Shown here one piece after another: positions 16,386 to 24,959 of a stretch of DNA of 64,000 bases. The notes beneath the pieces were generated by a model. That model searched no databases, was not told the DNA's origin, and saw only the letters and a program-made list of their open reading frames with translations. How positions within the stretch are numbered: position 1 is the first letter of the stretch; every line of letters begins with the position of its first letter. Source of the DNA: Paraburkholderia sp. BCC1885 (GTDB lineage Bacteria; Pseudomonadota; Gammaproteobacteria; Burkholderiales; Burkholderiaceae); the NCBI RefSeq assembly GCF_900996235.1, contig NZ_CAAJGM010000099.1:86315-150314 (forward strand), read 5' to 3'. Position numbers and translations under genes: made by a program.

Positions 16386-17652
16386 ACGCGATCACCGGCG
16401 CCACTGTGTAACGCCGGATCCCAAACTGCATAAACGTATTAAGCCTTTATTGAATGGCCAAGTTTATATTCACACCCCTGATTGCACAACCCGATTTTGT
16501 GGAGGGGTGACGATTTACCCTTGCCCATCCCGCAGACTCGCTCTTCACACAATGTTACCAATTATTAAATGCCATCTTTCACCCGAAGAATCATACTGCT
16601 TCACTGAAGATGAAACTGTCGAAATCCTGCCAAGCCTTGTCGGGTATACGATTTGATGACGCGAATCTGCGATTCGCGTCACAGCTCTTTCACACTTGTG
16701 ATTAAGTTTTTTAAATATCAAAAAATGCAATTCTTATCGTCTGTTACATGTCACATATTATGATTCCAGGTATCAATATAATCCCGTGACGTGCTTCCTG
16801 AGCGGCCTCGCAGACGCTGTTTCTGGTTTTCGTTTTTATTCCAAAAACAAATCGGGATAATCTCTCGATGTCCTAAGCTCCACAGAAGCTGCGGTTGTTT
16901 TATGAGCATTAGAAAATGATGTGCGTCGCGCAAAAACTACGTCGATGCCGCTCCACGATGGTTCACGAAGCGCCACGCCGCGCTGCATGGTGGTCCGCTG
17001 GCACACTATGGCCCGGCTCCTGTCGAAACATCACCCTATAGACAGGTGCGTCACGTCTCGTCGCCCAGCCTCGTCGCCCAGCCGTGAGCTGCCCAGCGAT
17101 GCTGCAACGCGCCCACGCGCATCCGGGACTGTGTTCCCAACCTCGCCGACGGCCGCACGCAATGTCCTGCATCCCATGCGCGCCCTGGTGCGAAAGCTGC
17201 GCTCGCCCCGTCCTGCGCTCGTCAGCAGACGACCACATCACGTCGCCCGCAGCGCGGGACACACACACGTATCCACCGGATGACGGCACATCGCCACGCA
17301 AAGCGCGTCAGTCGTCTGAGGTCGCCAACCCAACTGGTACTACCCGCGCGCGCGTGACCGCTATGCCGTGATCAACGCCGAGATTCCGACGTCTATGTGG
17401 AAGCCTGAACCGAAGTCCGTGAGTGGCCAAACGCATGATCGATGCAAGTGGCATGCCCCGCTTGAACCTCGAATGGCTACGATCGGCGGCACACCGCCCT
17501 GAACAGCCGCTCAGTGTCGGCTCGCTCTCACGCCGCTTTCGAACTGCATTGGCCACTAATATGCCGCTTTGACCGGTTTGCGGCCTGAAAACGGCCCTCT
17601 TGAGGATAATCAAGCGTGGGAGGTAGCAAGACCGATGACCAATTTCACCGTT
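16386..17652. other. gene-poor stretch, partly AT-rich
   Basis: No convincing gene was found in these 1.27 kb. About 16430-16930 is clearly more AT-rich than its surroundings and contains a perfect inverted repeat at 16657-16681. From about 16930 to 17600 the GC content returns to normal, but open frames are Arg/Pro-rich and lack ribosome sites. This fits a decayed insertion or acquired segment next to the HEPN-like pair. Confidence 0.55.
16657..16681. repeat. perfect 11-bp inverted repeat with 3-base centre
   Basis: The arms TGACGCGAATC and GATTCGCGTCA flank TGC. The repeat could be an operator or a hairpin. The arm sequence TGACGCGAATC also occurs upstream of tpsA (47691-47706), and related ATGACGCGGA sequences lie upstream of two TPR-glycosyltransferase genes. 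No T-run follows, so it is not an obvious terminator. Confidence 0.6.
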
Positions 17653-18819
17653 TCACTGGAACGCTTCAGGCGATGTTTCCCATTGGGCAGCTTCCTCGTC
17701 GGAAAGCCGCCGCGCGGTGCCAGGGCCGATGTACCACGAACTACCGTCAGCGAGCCGTGCGACAAGCGCGCCATGTCGGCCAAGTATCAGGGGACGCCGA
17801 ATGGCATCCACGACGGCAGCACCGGCCGGCTCTACGGAACGAATCGCCGCCTCGGATTCAGCGATCCATTGCTTGCGTTGCCGCAGCCCACCCGTTGTGC
17901 TTGCCTCCTCGCCGCCGACGACATCGAGAATCGGAGGGTTTCCAACTACCGCATTGAGAACGAGCCGCGTGAGCTGCGTCGCTCCTCCCAGGTCCAGTTC
18001 CACATCCACGGCGGTGCCGGCGTGTGACAGTCTGGATCGAGCCGCGTACAGCTTTCCCGTGGCCGCCGCCTGTCGTTCTGCTTCGTTTTGAGTCCCACCC
18101 AGCGACACTACGGCTCGCCTCACGAGCGTCCGTATCGCGGCCGTGTGAGACTCAAACTTCAGGTTGCGCAGGGCACTCAACAGCCCCGGGTCGCGGAACG
18201 CTTCAGCTTCGGCGAGCTTCTCGCCGATCCAGGCCGTTGTGACCGCGTCGCGTTTCGCAGGAGTCGCCAGCGCATCGAGGATCGTCAGTTTCGCCAGAAA
18301 GAGCGAGCGCGGCAGAACGTCGTACTGGGATGCGATGAACAGGTCCAAGGCGGCGAGAACCCTCGCATCGGTCACAGAAGGGCAGTTCTCAAGCGTTTCT
18401 TCCAGCACTTCCTTTGCCTTCCAGTTGCATGACCCCATAGGATCGGTCCACTCCGGAGCTGGTGTCAGGTGAGCCGGGATCAGTGTTGGAACAGAGCCAT
18501 CATAGGTTGCCAGCGAAGATACATGGCATTCGTGGACGGGAATGCGGAAGTCGGCGCCCATGTTCATCGAAAGAACGGGGATTCGCGCTCGCAAGTCGGC
18601 GAGCAGGCTTCGCGCTTCCAGTTCGCACAAGGGGTCGAACAGGAGCCACTGCTTGATCACCATCGCGCTCGTCGAGATGAACGACATGTATGGTTCTCGC
18701 TCGAGTAGTCGCGCCTTTCGGCCCAGCGCGGTGACGAACCCGTCAGGGGGAGCGTCAAGCAGCATGCCTGGTGTAGTCTCGAGTGGGACGTGTAACCAAT
18801 ATTGCTCGCGCACTGACAT
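17653..18819 (-). CDS. HEPN-domain-like protein
   Basis: This 388-residue protein is cytoplasmic with no signal or membrane segment. Residues about 135-275 are helical and end in KLYAARSRLSHAGT, giving the R261-x4-H266 motif of Apea-like HEPN domains, which in many relatives is an RNase active site. The N-terminal half (PLETTPGMLLDAPPDGFV; MSFISTSAMVIKQWLLFDP) is not recognised. The C-terminal 90 residues include IRRPLILGRHGALVARLADGSSWYIGP. The start MSVREQ follows GGATAA. It lies 48 bases downstream of a second gene whose product also carries an R-x5-H type motif, so the two are likely one transcript. A defence or RNA-processing role is plausible but unproven. Confidence 0.68.
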   Translation of the reverse strand: MSVREQYWLHVPLETTPGMLLDAPPDGFVTALGRKARLLEREPYMSFISTSAMVIKQWLLFDPLCELEARSLLADLRARIPVLSMNMGADFRIPVHECHVSSLATYDGSVPTLIPAHLTPAPEWTDPMGSCNWKAKEVLEETLENCPSVTDARVLAALDLFIASQYDVLPRSLFLAKLTILDALATPAKRDAVTTAWIGEKLAEAEAFRDPGLLSALRNLKFESHTAAIRTLVRRAVVSLGGTQNEAERQAAATGKLYAARSRLSHAGTAVDVELDLGGATQLTRLVLNAVVGNPPILDVVGGEEASTTGGLRQRKQWIAESEAAIRSVEPAGAAVVDAIRRPLILGRHGALVARLADGSSWYIGPGTARRLSDEEAAQWETSPEAFQ

Positions 18820-18867
18820 ATCGTTATCCAAAAATTTCCGACTGCTCTACTACCCATTCGTCATTAC

Positions 18868-19434
18868 TCATCCCGCTCTGCCCGGTTCCAGTGACCTAGT
18901 TGCGTCGGTGGCCACCTCTGCAGCCCTTCGTAGTTCCTCTTGATACCCGTTCGCAAACTCTCGCATGTCGGCCGGGTACCTGGTCTGCGGGTTGACGACC
19001 GCCCACTCGGAAAAGAGATACGAATTGTGGTAGTGATAGACCGCCTCCAGCGCAGCATCGAGCGAGGGGTAATGTGCGTTGCCTGGGTCCAGATCGTGAT
19101 GCGCTGCGACCTCGTTACGGTAGTCCACCATTGACTGCCAGTATGTATCCCACTCGGCTTCGTTCATCCCCACAGCGGCGCGCAAGCCGGTTCGGAACTT
19201 GTCATGCCCGGCCTCGGGTATCAGTCGGCTCCAGTGGGTGTCTTCGTCACGGTTGCCGAACAGCTTGCACCACTCGATCACGGCGAGGTCCAGTGTCCCG
19301 CCCTGGATGATTCGCCAGAAATCGATGCGGGTCTGCGGCAGGACTTCATGCATCACCCGCTTCACGAGCGCCGTACGAGCGAAGCCCCAGCAAAGCTGTA
19401 TGTGCCGCTCCACAATCTGTTCACGCGCCATCAT
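18868..19434 (-). CDS. small protein with HEPN-like RN-x4-H motif
   Basis: This 188-residue soluble protein is alpha-helical in character. The motif VDYRNEVAAHHD gives R106-N107-x4-H112, the most common form of the HEPN catalytic signature. It is preceded by a helix containing EWCKLFGNRDEDTHW. Two initiator ATGs in tandem (19434 and 19431) follow GGGGCAGAG. Its gene lies directly upstream of the larger HEPN-like gene and on the same strand. HEPN proteins often act in pairs or with a nucleotidyltransferase antitoxin, but no nucleotidyltransferase is visible here. The family is not recognised beyond the motif, so the assignment is tentative. Confidence 0.6.
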   Translation of the reverse strand: MMAREQIVERHIQLCWGFARTALVKRVMHEVLPQTRIDFWRIIQGGTLDLAVIEWCKLFGNRDEDTHWSRLIPEAGHDKFRTGLRAAVGMNEAEWDTYWQSMVDYRNEVAAHHDLDPGNAHYPSLDAALEAVYHYHNSYLFSEWAVVNPQTRYPADMREFANGYQEELRRAAEVATDATRSLEPGRAG

Positions 19435-20137
19435 GTCTCTGCCCCGGGGGTCGGTTGACAACGATCATATCCGAGCGCCGCTTCAATGCGAAGCCGTGAC
19501 GACGTTCCGCTTTTTCGGGTGCTACGGCAGTTCGAGCGACCACGGTTTTACGATAGACCAACGGCGGATTGGCCGATCCCGTGTCAAGACGCAAAATCAC
19601 TGGGTTTCAGGACGTCTCGCTACCCCGCCCGAGGTGCCACGAGGCCGATATAGCGCAATCTAAGCCGTCGCTTTTCGCGCTGAGCCGAAGCGGCGTCCTT
19701 GTTGACACGGCGTGGGCCCTTAAAGCAGCCCCACGCAGCAGCCCCACGCGACAGGCGCAAAACAGGCTGATCTTAACGTCCAGCCAGCCCAATTTAGTTC
19801 GCGTCTCAAATCCGGCCAATCTCACGAATCAGGTTTGAGCGTCGTCCGCCACGGGACCGGGCTCCTAAGCACGTCGTTGATTGGCATGGGTGGCTGGTCG
19901 CAACAATTCAGTTCCGCGCACGTGCGCCGCACTGAATGGCGCGGCGCAGTACTTCCCACCCCGAAGCGCGATGCTCACAGGCAAGGGGCCCGCTGCCCTC
20001 CCTCTGACGAGCCACATGGATTCCCGGGGCAAAGGCTACCGGGCCGTTGAGCGGCGCAGTCGTTACGAAGCCAGACTGCAAGCGAGAGCCAACGGCCGGC
20101 GAACCCCGGATGATCAGCACGCTACCACTCAGTGTCG
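19435..20137. other. gene-free stretch upstream of the HEPN-like pair
   Basis: These 700 bases hold no supportable gene. The part next to 19434 must carry the promoter of the HEPN-like pair. From 19700 to 19800 there is a partial tandem duplication around CAGCCCCACG (two copies at about 19727-19749). Nothing resembling a tRNA, terminator or element end was seen. Confidence 0.45.
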
Positions 20138-20647
20138 CTATCCTGCGGCCGGCTGCAGGGTGGCGGACACGCTCGCATGCCCCAGTTGGGTATCCGCCGT
20201 CACATGGATATTGACCACACGCACGTGGGCTGTCCGACGCACCGCGTCGAGCCAGATCATCCATGCGTTGAAGGGTGCACCTTTCACGTCGACCTGTACG
20301 CCCTTGCCTATCACGGTCAACTGCGCATTGGCGACGCCCGCTGTGAGAAGCGACGCGGACAGCGCGTCGCGCAGGCCAGCACCTGCGGGCGAGCGTACCG
20401 CCTCAGCGCCACGCAGGCGCCGAACCTGCTCGGCCTCTGCCCGAACTTCGGCGAGCTGGATTTCAAGTTGCGGCAGGTTCCCGGCAATTTGCGCCCGACC
20501 GTCAAACGCAGGCTCCCACAGTACGCTGTAGATGAGCACGGCCATGAACACGATCGCCGCGCCCACCAGCAGGCGCTGTTCGCGAGGCGCCCGCGTCCCG
20601 AACCATTCTTTCAGCGCGGCCCAGGCCGCGCGGACTTGAGCGTCCAT
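20138..20647 (-). CDS. gspM: type II secretion protein GspM
   Basis: This 169-residue inner-membrane protein has a short cytoplasmic N-terminus with the family-typical LKEWFGTRAPREQRLL, one membrane helix (VGAAIVFMAVLIYSVLW), a periplasmic coiled segment (LPQLEIQLAEVRAEAEQVRRL), and a ferredoxin-like domain (LTVIGKGVQVDVKGAPFNAWMIWLD). It assembles with GspL and GspE in the inner-membrane platform. Its start lies 37 bases inside the 3' end of gspL, so translation is coupled. It is the last gene of the gspG-H-L-M run; no gspN follows. Confidence 0.9.
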   Translation of the reverse strand: MDAQVRAAWAALKEWFGTRAPREQRLLVGAAIVFMAVLIYSVLWEPAFDGRAQIAGNLPQLEIQLAEVRAEAEQVRRLRGAEAVRSPAGAGLRDALSASLLTAGVANAQLTVIGKGVQVDVKGAPFNAWMIWLDAVRRTAHVRVVNIHVTADTQLGHASVSATLQPAAG

Positions 20648-22080
20648 TTACCGTTGTCCTCCAGTGCTGACAGCCCCTGCGCCGCCAGGCGGCGCGTGAG
20701 TGCGTCCTCATCCATTTCGGTGCCCGGCTTGAAGGTGACGTCAAGCGCCCCATCGCTATAGTCCAGCCCCGCGAGCGCCGCCGACGGCACGGGCGGCAAT
20801 GCTCGCGAAAGCGCCGCAGCAAGCGCCAGAAAATCATCGGAACGCAGCTCACCACCTGCCTGGCGCATGCGCGACAGTTCCGCCGCCATTTGCTCATGCG
20901 GATCAAGCACGACCGTCGCCCCGGGGAGCGCCTCTTTCACCAGTCGTGTCATCTCCGCGTTGATTGCGTCGCGCCGGTGACGCAGCTGAAACCACTGCAC
21001 ATTCACGGCGACGACCGACACAACCAAGGCTGCGCCCGCAAACCCCAATGCTACCCTCCAGCGCTTGAGCCCGCCCTCACCTGGGCGCACGCGCCCGGCA
21101 CGCGCGAAGGCGAACTGGCAGAGATTGAAGCGGCAGGCGAGGGCTTCGCGGGCAACGCGCTCCCAGGGAAGTATTTCGATCCCGGTTGGGCATGCTGCAA
21201 TGTGCGGCGCTTCGCGCACCCCCGAACCGTCTTGCCCTACGGCGAGATCATAAACAGCAAGCAGTTCACCTTCCGCCATCCCCGAAAGCGTCGTCTCGAG
21301 CGCCGTGGCGCTCACGCTCACGCCGTAGCCGAGCGCCCCCTGACTGACCGCCAGTTCCACCCAGCCAGCATCCCCTTCCCCGGCGGCGATCCGCGATACC
21401 TGCGTCGGCTCACGTCCCACGATCAGCACCGTGGTCGCAGCCGGCGCTGTCGCGGCGGGCGTTGCTGCAACCGCGAGATCGGCAGCGCCCTCCACCGGAG
21501 CGACGGCCGTGTCGCCGACCGCTTCGCTGATGCCGTCCTTCGCATCCTTCACCGCAGCATCCAGCGGCGCTTCATTCGCCGGCGACCCATCGACCGGAGA
21601 GACAGCAGACGCGCTATCTTCCCCAATATTCGAGCCCGCTTCATGCAACGGGATGCACCGCGTCAGCGGCACCGCGCGCAGCCCGCGATGACCGGCCGCA
21701 CTGAACCGCTCGATGACCCCGGCGAACCATTCGCGATCCAGCACCGCGACGCATCGTTCCCCCGACGCAAAGGGCAAGGGATCGATCGCAATGTGACTGC
21801 GTTGCGCGTCCTGGATCAGATGTTCCTCGACAGCGTTGGGCAACAGGCGCTCGAGCCGTGGACCCGTCACGGGTGGAAGCTTCACGTTGAGCAGCAGCGT
21901 GTCGCGCGCGGCCACGATCAGTACGGTCGCGTCCGCCTTCGGCAGTGCCTCAAGACCCGACCAGCCGGACCCTTCCAGCTCGCCCCTGCGCCCGAATACC
22001 GCGAAGGGCATATCCCTCGCGCCGGCGCTCTCCCCGACGACCGGATTGCCCGATGGCAACAGCACGATCAGCGTCGACAT
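20611..22080 (-). CDS. gspL: type II secretion protein GspL
   Basis: This 489-residue protein starts MSTLIVLLPSGNPVVG and has a cytoplasmic actin-like domain with LLPNAVEEHLIQD. A low-complexity insertion follows (AAVKDAKDGISEAVGDTA to TPAATAPAATT), then the second half of the cytoplasmic domain (NLCQFAFA), a membrane helix (VALGFAGAALVVSVVAVNV) and a periplasmic ferredoxin-like end (LDYSDGALDVTFKPG). GspL links the GspE ATPase to GspM. Codons before 22080 are Arg-rich and lack a ribosome site. It follows gspH by 88 bases; in the usual gene order gspI, J and K would sit in that gap. Confidence 0.9.
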   Translation of the reverse strand: MSTLIVLLPSGNPVVGESAGARDMPFAVFGRRGELEGSGWSGLEALPKADATVLIVAARDTLLLNVKLPPVTGPRLERLLPNAVEEHLIQDAQRSHIAIDPLPFASGERCVAVLDREWFAGVIERFSAAGHRGLRAVPLTRCIPLHEAGSNIGEDSASAVSPVDGSPANEAPLDAAVKDAKDGISEAVGDTAVAPVEGAADLAVAATPAATAPAATTVLIVGREPTQVSRIAAGEGDAGWVELAVSQGALGYGVSVSATALETTLSGMAEGELLAVYDLAVGQDGSGVREAPHIAACPTGIEILPWERVAREALACRFNLCQFAFARAGRVRPGEGGLKRWRVALGFAGAALVVSVVAVNVQWFQLRHRRDAINAEMTRLVKEALPGATVVLDPHEQMAAELSRMRQAGGELRSDDFLALAAALSRALPPVPSAALAGLDYSDGALDVTFKPGTEMDEDALTRRLAAQGLSALEDNGKWTLKSARPGPR

Positions 22081-22168
22081 GGACCGGCTCCGCCCTGGTT
22101 GATTGCGGGCATCGATCGTCGCCCGTCTGACCGCGTGGAAGCGGGCACGTGCCTCAATGCGCCCGTTG

Positions 22169-22678
22169 TCATGGCCGCCGGACCTCGAAGCTACCAATGC
22201 CAGTTCCGACCACCAGCATTTGCGCATCTCCCGAATAGAGCGTCACCGTCACGGGCACGTCAATATTCTCGTCGCCAAACACGACGCGCGAGACGCTGTC
22301 GCCGCTGCCGGTGTAGTGGATCGCCACACCCGTCACGCTCGCGCCCCAGTTGTGCGGCTTGAGCACGTCATCTGAAAGCGGTCGCCATGCTCCGTTCTCC
22401 GCGCGCTGATAGAACCTGTATCCGCCATCGCCCGGTTCCCAGGCGATCTGCGCTGACCGGATCTGCGCCTCGTCATCCGCGGACTCAAGCATGGTCGCCA
22501 GCCGCTGCGCTTCTTCGGCCAGGTTCGTGCGGCGGTTGCCAGTCGGTGCCAGCTCCACCATCGAAATCAGGATGCCCGCAATCACCAGCACCACCAGCAT
22601 TTCAAGCAGCGTGAAGCCGCCCTGTCGCCGGACTCCGGTACGCAGGCCTTCACTGCCAAGACCCAATGTCCGCATCAT
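22169..22678 (-). CDS. gspH: type II secretion minor pseudopilin GspH
   Basis: This is a 169-residue pseudopilin. After MMRTLGLGSEGLRTGVRRQG comes the prepilin helix FTLLEMLVVLVIAGILISMV with Glu at +5, cleaved by the prepilin peptidase (not encoded here). The globular part carries LAEEAQRLATMLESADDEAQIRSAQIAW and GYRFYQR, typical of GspH. The start at 22678 follows GGGAGGGC and overlaps the 3' end of gspG by 29 bases. It is a minor pilin at the pseudopilus tip region. Confidence 0.9.
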   Translation of the reverse strand: MMRTLGLGSEGLRTGVRRQGGFTLLEMLVVLVIAGILISMVELAPTGNRRTNLAEEAQRLATMLESADDEAQIRSAQIAWEPGDGGYRFYQRAENGAWRPLSDDVLKPHNWGASVTGVAIHYTGSGDSVSRVVFGDENIDVPVTVTLYSGDAQMLVVGTGIGSFEVRRP

Positions 22679-23123
22679 TGCCCTCCCCACCCGCCTTGCC
22701 GTCCGAGCCATAGCTGAAAACGTCGATCGCGCCATGCACGCCCGGGTTCAGGTACTGGTACGGATTGCCCCACGGATCGTTCGGGAGCCGTTCCAGATAG
22801 CCGCCGTCCTTCCAGTTGTTCGGCACCGGGTCCACGGTCGGTTTCTGGACCAGCGCTTGCAGACCCTGATCCTGGTTTGGAAACCGACCGTTGTCGAGCC
22901 GGTACAGGTTCAGTGCCTGCATAACCGCGCCGATGTCCTGCTTCGCTGCGACACGCCGAGCCTCGTCCGGCCGGCTCATGATCTTCGGCACGATGAGCGC
23001 GGCCAGGATACCCAGAATCGCGATCACGACCATCACTTCAATCAGCGTAAAACCTCGCTGCAGGCGCTGCCGCAAGCGGGCGTTGTGGCGCTGCATCGTC
23101 AGCCTGTTCAGATCAGTCAGCAT
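22650..23123 (-). CDS. gspG: type II secretion major pseudopilin GspG
   Basis: This 157-residue protein has the leader LQRG followed by FTLIEVMVVIAILGILAALIVPKIM. The major-pseudopilin body includes AAKQDIGAVMQALNLYRLDNGRFPNQDQGLQAL, LPNDPWGNPYQY and a calcium-loop-like end FSYGSDGKAGGEGNDADIGSW. It forms the pseudopilus shaft. An ATG nine codons downstream (23096) is an alternative start. It heads the gspG-H-L-M run and is divergent from gspC across about 105 bases, which must hold both promoters. Confidence 0.95.
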   Translation of the reverse strand: MLTDLNRLTMQRHNARLRQRLQRGFTLIEVMVVIAILGILAALIVPKIMSRPDEARRVAAKQDIGAVMQALNLYRLDNGRFPNQDQGLQALVQKPTVDPVPNNWKDGGYLERLPNDPWGNPYQYLNPGVHGAIDVFSYGSDGKAGGEGNDADIGSWQ

Positions 23124-23228
23124 CGATTCACCATTCCGTCAAAAATTGGGGGTATTGAATTCAACAGACGCCACGCCCTGCGACATACTGCCGATCAGGT
23201 CGCCACCACTTACAAACAGGCCCATACC

Positions 23229-23663
23229 ATGTTCCGTTCCTTCATCACCCGGTTCCAGTCGCCGCCCACACTCGCTGCCATCGCCGCCATCGTGCTGTTC
23301 GTCGCCGTGCTCGCCTGGTGGACGTGGATCTTCCATACGCCCGCACCACAAGCGCCCGCACGACCCGCCCCGCCACCCTCCATCGACGCATCTGCTGGCG
23401 CCACCCTGTTCGGTGCAGAACCGGACCGCGGTCGTCACGACCAGGTGCAACTGCTCGGCATCCTCGCATTCGACCCGAAGCATGCCGCCGCCATCATCAG
23501 TGTCGGCGACGGCGCCACACACGTCGTACGACTGAACGGCGCCGTCGCCGACGCCACCACCCTGCATGAGGTTCGCGCCCACTCGATCATCGTCGAGCGC
23601 AACGGCATCCAGCGTGAAATCGCTCTTCCCGCCGCGCAGAGCCCGAGTGCATTCATGCACTGA
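23229..23663 (+). CDS. gspC: type II secretion protein GspC (short form)
   Basis: This 144-residue protein has an N-terminal membrane helix (LAAIAAIVLFVAVLAWWTWIF), a Pro-rich linker and the HR domain (QVQLLGILAFDPKHAAAIISVGDG; HEVRAHSIIVERNGIQREIALP). The C-terminal PDZ or coiled-coil part of longer GspC proteins is absent, as in other short forms. It connects the secretin GspD to the inner-membrane platform. It is the only core gene here on the plus strand, between gspF and gspG, an arrangement seen in Burkholderia T2SS loci. The stop codon lies within a perfect palindrome (AGTGCAT-TC-ATGCACT, 23646-23661). Confidence 0.88.
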   Translation: MFRSFITRFQSPPTLAAIAAIVLFVAVLAWWTWIFHTPAPQAPARPAPPPSIDASAGATLFGAEPDRGRHDQVQLLGILAFDPKHAAAIISVGDGATHVVRLNGAVADATTLHEVRAHSIIVERNGIQREIALPAAQSPSAFMH

Positions 23664-23740
23664 AAACCTGGCCGTCCCGCGGATCCCCTCTGCGCTTGCT
23701 GCGCGTGACCACTCGTGCACGGACGGACGCGCCGCGCTCA

Positions 23741-24958
23741 TCACTGCACCAGGTTATTCAGCTCGATGATCGGCATCATCACAGCCAGTACGATCACGAG
23801 CACTATCCCGCCCATCGCGAGAATCAGCAGCGGCTCCAGCAGGCTCGTGAGAAACATGGTCCGGCGCTCGAGTTCCCGCGACTCGCCTTCCGATGCGCGG
23901 TCGAGCATCGTCGTCACATCGCCCGTTGCTTCGCCCGAGCGGATCAGGTGAACAAGGACCGGTGGAAACGTCTTCGTATTGCCGAGCGCCCGCGAGAGCG
24001 ACGTGCCTTCGCGCACACGGACGATCGCATCGTCAATGTTGCCGCGCATCGCGTTGTTGCTCAGCGTATCGGCTGCTGCCTGTAATGCGCGCAGGATCGG
24101 AACGCCGGCCGCGGTGAGAATACCGAGCGTGCTCGCAAAGCGCACGGTGTTGTAGCCACGCACGAGTTTTCCAAAAAGAGGCGCAGTGAGCACCCATCGG
24201 TCAAACGCAAGCCGCGGCCCGGACTGCGCAAGGATCTTTCGTATGATCCAGACGAGCACGGCGACGCCAACGACCGTCGCCCACCACCAGTGCCGAACGT
24301 ACCCCGACAGTGCAAGCATCAGTACCGTCAGGAGCGGCAACTGCTGTTTGGTGCTCGTGAATACGTTGGCCACCTGCGGGACGACGTAGCTCAGCAGGAA
24401 TGTCACGATGCCGAACGCAATGCAGGTCACCACCGCCGGGTACGTGAACGCCAGCATGATCTTCTGTCGCAGGCCATTGCTTTGCTCAATGTAGTCGGCC
24501 AGCCGCGACAACACGATACCGAGCTTGCCTGTATGTTCGCCGGCCGCCACCAGTGCCCGGTAGATTTCCGGGAAATCGCGCGGATGCTCACTCAGTGCAT
24601 TCGCAAACGAGTGCCCGCCGACCACCTCCGCCCGGATCGATGCCATCAGCTCCCGGATGTAGTCGCGCTCCGCCTGTTCGGTGAGGACCGAAAGCGTCTC
24701 ATCAAGCGGCAACCCCGCGATCAGCAGGCTCGCGAGCTGGCGCGTGAGGATGGCCTGCTCGCGCTGCGAGAGCCGGCGCCCCATGGACAGGCGCTGGCTG
24801 CGCTCGCCACGCATGCGGCTTGAAGCCGGCTCGACCAGCAGTGGCGTGAGACCCTGGGCGCGCAGTTGCCCCCGCCCGGCCCGCGCGCTGTCGGCGTCCA
24901 GCACGCCCTTCTTCGTCTTGCCCGCTGAATCGATCGCTTCGTACCGGAATGCAGGCAT
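23741..24958 (-). CDS. gspF: type II secretion inner-membrane protein GspF
   Basis: This 405-residue protein begins MPAFRYEAIDSAGKTKKGVL. It has two GspF repeats (ILTRQLASLLIAGLPLDETL and the second FASTLGILTAAGVPILRAL), with membrane helices near residues 170-195, 220-240 and at the C-terminus (LILAMGGIVLVIVLAVMMPI). It is the platform polytopic protein. The start is 1 base from the gspE stop; four further codons upstream are open, but MPAF is the family N-terminus. It is the last gene of gspD-E-F. Confidence 0.95.
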   Translation of the reverse strand: MPAFRYEAIDSAGKTKKGVLDADSARAGRGQLRAQGLTPLLVEPASSRMRGERSQRLSMGRRLSQREQAILTRQLASLLIAGLPLDETLSVLTEQAERDYIRELMASIRAEVVGGHSFANALSEHPRDFPEIYRALVAAGEHTGKLGIVLSRLADYIEQSNGLRQKIMLAFTYPAVVTCIAFGIVTFLLSYVVPQVANVFTSTKQQLPLLTVLMLALSGYVRHWWWATVVGVAVLVWIIRKILAQSGPRLAFDRWVLTAPLFGKLVRGYNTVRFASTLGILTAAGVPILRALQAAADTLSNNAMRGNIDDAIVRVREGTSLSRALGNTKTFPPVLVHLIRSGEATGDVTTMLDRASEGESRELERRTMFLTSLLEPLLILAMGGIVLVIVLAVMMPIIELNNLVQ

Positions 24959-24959
24959 G

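Noticed and set aside
16963..17301. 112-codon minus-strand frame in the gene-poor stretch
   Set aside because: No ribosome site, Arg/Gly-rich, and no similarity to known proteins; treated as non-coding.
20890..22362. 490-codon plus-strand frame opposite gspL
   Set aside because: Antisense shadow of gspL; Arg/His/Pro-rich and without a ribosome site.
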